A stretch of 64,000 bases of DNA from Trichuris trichiura (taxonomy: Eukaryota > Nematoda > Enoplea > Trichinellida > Trichuridae). This document shows, in pieces, positions 59,201 through 64,000 of the stretch (position 1 is the stretch's first letter; every line of letters starts with the position of its first letter). Under the pieces are notes generated by a model. That model was given only the letters and a program-made list of their open reading frames with translations, did not search any database and was not told the DNA's origin. The position numbers and the translations under genes were made by a program. Location of the stretch: NCBI GenBank assembly GCA_037903355.1, contig JBAJFE010000026.1:4092001-4156000 (forward strand), in the 5' to 3' direction.

Positions 59201-61358
59201 TATCAACGCGTGAACGACAAGAGGTAGAGAATGTGCAAAAACGTGACAATTGGGCTTGGAGTGCAGGCTTGCTGTCGCTCAGCAGCCATATATCAGCAAG
59301 ACAGGTTTCAGGAGTCTTTTTTAAAATGAAAGACAGCGTTATGCGAGTCTAAGAGATCAAGAAGTTCGTCAATGACCACTGCGAAAAGCAGGGGTGACAC
59401 TGGATCACCCTGCCTTATGTCTCAAACTAAGGGAATAACATCAGATCTTTCCTGCCGCACATAAACTTATTTCGTCGAATTTTTGAGCAGATAGCATCGG
59501 AGCGCAATGCTTGTGGGATCCACGTTTTCTCTCTGCTGTGCACGAGGAGCTGAGTAGTGTGACACAGAGTCGAACGCCTTAACAATGTCAATCGCAATTT
59601 TAGATTATAGAATATGTGCTTTCGCGATCACATAACCTACTGCGTTGTATTTTGCTGCCCTAATGGAGCTTTGGAAGATCATCATGCAGCACATTGCTAG
59701 CCTTAGAAAAGTACAAAATACACAGTTTGAAATGCCCGACTTCCAAACCCGTCATAAGGCCAGGCCCATGAAAAGTCAGAACATCGAAAGCTGGGCACTC
59801 CACAGACAGATTGTGAACTGAATGGGCGTGAAAACTGGTAGATGACAGTGATTTTTAGGGAAATAATACGACGTGAAGATCACCCAAACAGTCGAAGGAA
59901 GGCCCTAGCATAAACGAACTGAGCTTTAATACCACGCGTGCACACAGATTCTCCCTTACTTCAGCCATTGGCTTTCCCACGGGCACCTATTTCTTGTCCA
60001 GCGCTCAGTCCGGGTGGTGGTCTTTGCTCTCTGCAGCGGTGGTCCGGTTCCCATGCCAACTAGGATGTCGGGTTCACACATCACCGCAGAGTCCGACCTC
60101 TGCTCTTGCTGGACAGCTTCTTCAGGCCATGTTCACACAGTTCCACTTCTCTTTAAGGCACCACTGTTGCAGTAACCATGGTTGAATAAGCAGGATGACG
60201 TAGTCCAACCAGCAGCAAACTTGACAATTCACAGCAGCAAACTGTTCGAGCAGAGAAAAATCCTGCAGGTGTTATTTCCTACTTCTGAGTTTAAGTTACT
60301 CTTTTTATTTAAAGCAGGCCTTGTTTTTCGCTTTCCTTCAGGGCAACCAATTCAAATTGATTGTCCGAAACTGCAGGCGACGCTGGAGAAGACTGAGGAA
60401 AAATGATCACAGAGCTTTTAAGCATTTCCCATTTGCATAAAGTTAAACTTTTACCTGTGCAGTCTTCACATTTGCTGTTTTACCTTCTGTTTTCATCGAT
60501 GTTTCCACTTTCCTTTTGGCAGCCCCTAGAGAGCGAGTGCTTTTTAATCTTGAAAGTTGGAGCTGCCAGCAGAAATCTCATGGTGTATGACAAAAGGATG
60601 GCGTTATTTGCTTTGTCTTTGTAAAAGTGTTGAAGCAGTAGAACTGGAGAAGTGGAATTGCAAAAATGTTGGCTATTTTGTTTAGCCCTTTTTGTTTTAT
60701 GGAGTTTTTCATCCAATAATGTATGTTGTTAAAGCTAAAAAGGAGTTGTTCGACAGCACTTTGTCCAGCTATCTAATGGTCAGCCTGCTGGAGCTTAGCT
60801 AGTCGCTTGTACAAAGAAACCAGGATCTAATCCTATGGAGACGCCATGCAAAGTAGAACATTGAAACTTGAATATTACTTCAGATGTTCTGAGCTGTCCT
60901 CAGGCAGGGATATTTGTTGACGTCATTTGACCCTTCTTGCTGCTAACGTTACAATTTTTTCGTTTTGTAGGGAAGTGAGCAAAAATCAAGGTGCAATAAT
61001 GGCAGCAATGTATTCTGCTAAATTTTATGAGATAAGTGTGACTGAAGAATATTCAACAATTAAGAAATTATTTCGTGATCTCACTGAAGAATCTCTGCTT
61101 AATCGGGAGCGCTCATCTACCTTGGCTACACAGATGAGCCAGAAAAATCAGCTGTGGGTGAATGATACGGATGGTGGTGAAATAATACCATCAGATGGTA
61201 GTATACTGAAGACAGTAATTGATCGTCGTTCCAAGTCTCCATCGGTCAAAGTCTATGATTCGATCAAGGTCAAAATGCCACCAACGTTGCATCAAAAGAA
61301 AAGTTCTGGTTTGAAAATCTTGAAGCTTTTCCAAGAGAAGTACAAAGAAAATTCGTGA
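56220..61358 (+). CDS. RERG/RASL12-like Ras-family GTPase with atypical switch residues
   Basis: Exons 56220-56292, 56339-56395, 56508-56581, 56636-56826 and 60971-61358 join in phase to give 260 residues. The P-loop is GADGSGKS (17-24), followed by FMTKRYIGEY, the RERG/RASL11/RASL12-type switch approach, then EDTYCKQ, DTVEQ, SWADIFLLLYSVTD, and the guanine-binding NKSD at 124-127, then YEISV. In Ras numbering there are several departures: Asp at 12, Asn for Thr35, Val-Glu for Ala59-Gly60. There is no CAAX box; the C-terminal tail of about 70 residues is basic and ends KYKENS, so membrane attachment by prenylation is unlikely. Exon 1 ends at GTTAGGTAAG, using the first GT; the stronger GTAAG site would retain an in-frame stop. 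Function is unknown; loss of normal GTP cycling is inferred. Confidence 0.88.
58405..58620. repeat. Foldback repeat, arms 100 bp, with 14-bp flanking direct repeat
   Basis: The arms 58405-58504 and 58521-58620 are reverse complements at about 97%, with a 16-nt loop. The right arm carries CTGAAGA at 58537-58543, then GGGTC, loop, GACCT and GAAAGCT, facing outward; the left arm carries the same motif inverted. The sequence aaatgtggattgac is found at 58348-58361 and again at 58621-58634, suggesting insertion with target duplication. It lies in intron 4 of the GTPase gene. Confidence 0.85.
58775..58940. repeat. Dispersed repeat, second copy of 27790-28050
   Basis: Shares agaaccaga(a)gtgttcc and a tatgaagctttt-like block at the same spacing as the copy near 27.8 kb. 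Other parts of this intron (57500-58160, minus strand) contain protein-like frames without recognised homology. Confidence 0.4.
59310..59640 (-). pseudogene. Non-LTR retrotransposon reverse transcriptase fragment
   Basis: The minus strand reads VDIVKAFDSVSHYSAPRAQQ, then DPTSIALRCYLL, then after a stop IRQGDPVSPLLFAVVIDEL, followed by LDLLDSH. AFDSVSH and RQGDPVSPLLF are the standard reverse-transcriptase blocks of R2/R4/NeSL-type LINEs. Only part of the domain remains, interrupted by stops. The following DNA up to 60970 has no other recognisable content. Confidence 0.8.
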
Positions 61359-63073
61359 TAGCAATCACCAGCATTTCGCTGACAAAGCTTGGCAGGCTTG
61401 CGTTCTCGATAATGTGTTGGTTTGATTTCCGTTTATACACACTAAACACAACTTTACTCTTATGTTGCGCATTGAAATAGGCGACTGTTCCACCAGTTAC
61501 GCAATTAATTGAGAAAAATGAACATCAGGTTTGCTAGTTCTTTTTGTAAGGAGTCGTTTGGTTTCTCTTGCAAATGAATTCATTTTTATTCTTATCACAT
61601 GGAACACCAGTTAGAAACATGATAAAGGTCTATTATATCTGTGTCCTTTGAACTTGCCTATGTTCTAATTTCTTTGAAAAACGTTGAAAATACCATATAT
61701 AAAGACGTGTAGCCCAAAGCTAACTGGATGACGAAAGTTATCTGACCACTGATGATTGAACCACGTTTCATCGAGGCTGATTGGTCAATTTAGGTAAATG
61801 TGATCGGTTGAAAATGTTTTTTTACCACTGACGTCCGGAATCAACTGTTCTATCAGTAGACCGTAGGACCATAAAAGATTTAGTGATTCTTTTCTCGTTT
61901 AGTTATTGCCTAGGTCCATGTTTGACAAAGCTGATCTGTTTCTTTCTCTGAAGTATGGGCGCAGTGTCAGTGTGGCTGTTCAAGTAATACGTTTTTGAAT
62001 CCGCTGGTCAATGCTGATTGATAAACGTTATGCCGTTTTGAACAAAGGAGGGAGGCCGTATCAGTCTTGTGCGCCTTAAGATCTATCGCTGACAACGGGA
62101 ACAAAGCTATTCTGAAAGCTACAATACGGCCTCCTTGCGCATAGGAACAGAAAACAAACTGAAAACAAACAGGAGCCATCTTTATCCCACTATTACACCT
62201 AACCGTTATGAAACTTCGTATTTTCAAAATTTTACTGGGTTTTCCATCTGACGGGGACTGCAGGCCGGTTCACGTAAAACCTCATTACCGCAACAGTGCT
62301 AACTGCTGGAGTACTGCAGAAAGTTGCCGCGTGAAAATTGTTGACGGTCAGGCTGAACTGCCGATTGCTCTACCTGGCTGAACCTGATACATAAGCTTAC
62401 TGCATCTGATAATCTTTTTAATATGGGTAGGTAATATGCTGAACAGAGAATATTCCTCCTTGTTTGAGTACACAATACTTTAATGCTCGTTTGCGCACAT
62501 GGAATATATAGAACATGGACAAAAAGCAGAGTGCTAACTAAATTCAAGCGTTTCTGGTTAGCTTGACAAAGACTGTTCAACACGTAAAAGTTACACGACG
62601 CTGTGAGCTGATAGTATAACAAAAAGCGGCATGCGGTCACTAGCGGTCAAGGAAGATGCGTTCGGCAATCATTTACAAAATGATACTTAAGCGAGCGGAG
62701 AACAGGAGCAGCAATAGTGCTTGTAAGCTCACTCACAGACTCTAAGGTTTCCCTGAGTAAACCATTTCGAGATCGTTAATGCGAGCGATCCGTTATAACG
62801 ACTTCCTTTTCACCACTAAATACTTCAACCGTCTCGGATGTGTTCGTCGCTACCTGATAGATCAGCATATTTTGTGTCTTTCAATATGCTAGGGGCTGAA
62901 CATTAAAAGCCCTATGCAACATTAGTTCTTACAGCATGTCAGGATAAACGAGCGTTTCATACACATCACAGTTGTCCTGCAGTAGATACCTTCATCGTTT
63001 CAGCAAACGCCGCGGGTTGCTGTTCGATTGATCGTTACCTTAATTTAGATATCAGGCTTTGTTGACATGCGCC
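61359..63073. other. Intergenic DNA, convergent 3' ends
   Basis: Lies between the stop of the GTPase gene and the stop of the minus-strand gene at 63074. A small inverted pair (aggccgtat at 62053-62061 and atacggcct at 62123-62131) encloses a decayed CTGACAACGGG...TGAAAGCT motif at 62089-62120, similar to the foldback centres. Nothing else is identified. Confidence 0.45.
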
Positions 63074-63752
63074 TTAAAGTTGGAAGAGTATGAGTGCTAC
63101 TTTTGCCTGCGACACTTCAGAAGAAATGTTACTCCGCCTTTTACGCGAATCTATTGACTGAATCCATCGCTCCCAGCCTGTAAATGCAGACATAACTTGA
63201 CATTCTTGAGTATGGTCTTTTTGTTTGGGAAGGATAACGTTAATGTAGACGTAAGGAGGAGCAACGTTTCGCAAAAGACTCAGCCAAACGAATCGAAGCA
63301 GCCGGTAAAGAAAAGCTTTCCTAAATTTGGGAAGTAGAAGTAGGAAACGCTGCAAGCGAAAGCAGCTTTTGCAATCTTCTGACTTTATTATCGTTAGTTG
63401 AACAGCCTTCGCTCAGTCTCTTTAAGTAATAAAGAAAAAAGAATGCCGCTATTCCGCATAAAAAGGCATGAACATTTGTTAGCATGCCGCTTACAACGGC
63501 AATTAATGAATGGTCATGAAGTTGGAGGACTGCCATTGCTGCTTTCGATTGCAACGTCCCTTAATTTTGTTACTTGAATTCAGAGAGAATTTTACCGGGC
63601 ATTTCATCTGACTCGATAAGCGAACCCTTTGCGTACGGTTCATTCTCTATCCGTAAATGCAAATAAAAGCTGCTTACTCCTGTCACCGCACTCTTCAGGT
63701 CGTCCATCATTTCGGTAATACAAAAGCGCAAGTATGAAGAGGATTTCAAGCT
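63074..63752 (-). CDS. Unrecognised protein, last three exons (5' partial)
   Basis: Minus-strand exons 63596-63752, 63384-63559 and 63074-63349 join in phase across introns of 36 and 34 nt with GT-AG ends (the second ends ttgcag). They give about 202 residues from an acceptor cgctcag onward, so the gene begins upstream. The text includes ITEMMDDLKSAVTGVSSFYL, a hydrophobic segment (AVVSGMLTNVHAFLCGIAAF), FFLYYLKRLSEG, then a basic-hydrophobic stretch (FLLLLPKFRKAFLYRLLRF), PPYVYINVILPKQKDH and a polar tail. It looks like a membrane-associated protein. I do not recognise the family. Agreement of phase at both tiny introns is the main support; no ATG is seen. Confidence 0.55.
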
Positions 63753-64000
63753 CTGAGCGGTAGAGGTAGACAAGGAAAATAAAAACTGCCATGCGGCAAG
63801 ATAGTTTGATGTTTCTGCTTTGCTACAGGTTAAGTATGATTTTATCCTGTCCTGTAACCGTGGAACGCGCTCTGATTAAGTGCTTTAATCATTATCAACT
63901 GTCTTCCACTTTCTCTGATATTATCAGTTCATCTTAAGGCAGTGTGTGCTCATACAATTCATTACCATAGGAAACTTTATGTGCAAAAGAGAATCAAGAA
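63753..64000. other. Window end, probably intron of the minus-strand gene
   Basis: Nothing recognisable on either strand apart from the acceptor cgctcag read on the minus strand at 63753-63759. Confidence 0.4.

Noticed and set aside
1..64000. A CRISPR array, bacterial operon or phage system.
   Set aside because: Introns, innexins and animal transposons show a eukaryotic nuclear sequence; no regular spaced repeats of the CRISPR type are present.

Overview
This window reads as repeat-rich animal DNA, most probably from a nematode. It holds an NHR-23/DHR3-type nuclear receptor, a tandem pair of innexins with the YYQW signature, PRMT5, a TMEM267 homologue and a RERG/RASL12-like small GTPase. Short TTAGGC (nematode telomere unit) tracts and many Penelope-like, mariner, Tigger/pogo and hAT-type remnants support this. 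Introns are bimodal: several are only 34-57 nt and others run to 4-6 kb and are packed with transposon debris. Splice acceptors end in varied YAG contexts without the strict TTTTCAG of Caenorhabditis, so a non-rhabditid nematode is likely. The species is not identifiable by eye.

Layout. 27-9388 (+): nhr-23-like receptor, 5' end outside the window, seven exons. 10054-10650 (-): intronless TMEM267-like membrane protein, convergent with it. 10.7-15.7 kb: no supported gene, but a clean hAT-type MITE and a degenerate 17-nt minisatellite. 15759-21676 (-): innexin 1, two exons around a 4.7 kb intron holding mariner and Tigger remnants. 21.7-33.4 kb: repeats only, with inverted-repeat elements, a TIR element carrying TTAGGC tracts, a long palindrome, and a 2.2 kb Penelope-like retroelement flanked by inverted terminal repeats. 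33982-36588 (-): innexin 2, the same gene structure as innexin 1. 36.6-44.5 kb: repeats and unassigned DNA between divergent genes. 44582-55646 (+): PRMT5, twelve exons. 56220-61358 (+): RERG/RASL12-like GTPase, five exons, with unusual switch residues. 63074-63752 (-): 3' part of an unrecognised gene with two very small introns.

The genes do not form one pathway: the receptor is a moulting regulator in known nematodes, the innexins form gap junctions, and PRMT5 methylates arginines. The most interesting non-genic signal is a family of outward-facing motifs, CTGANGA-helix-GAAAGCT, at the centres of foldback repeats and in the inverted ends of the Penelope-like element. They resemble the hammerhead-ribozyme cores known from Penelope-like elements. 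All exon models were deduced by hand from reading frame, GT-AG sites and remembered family homology; no search or folding was run.
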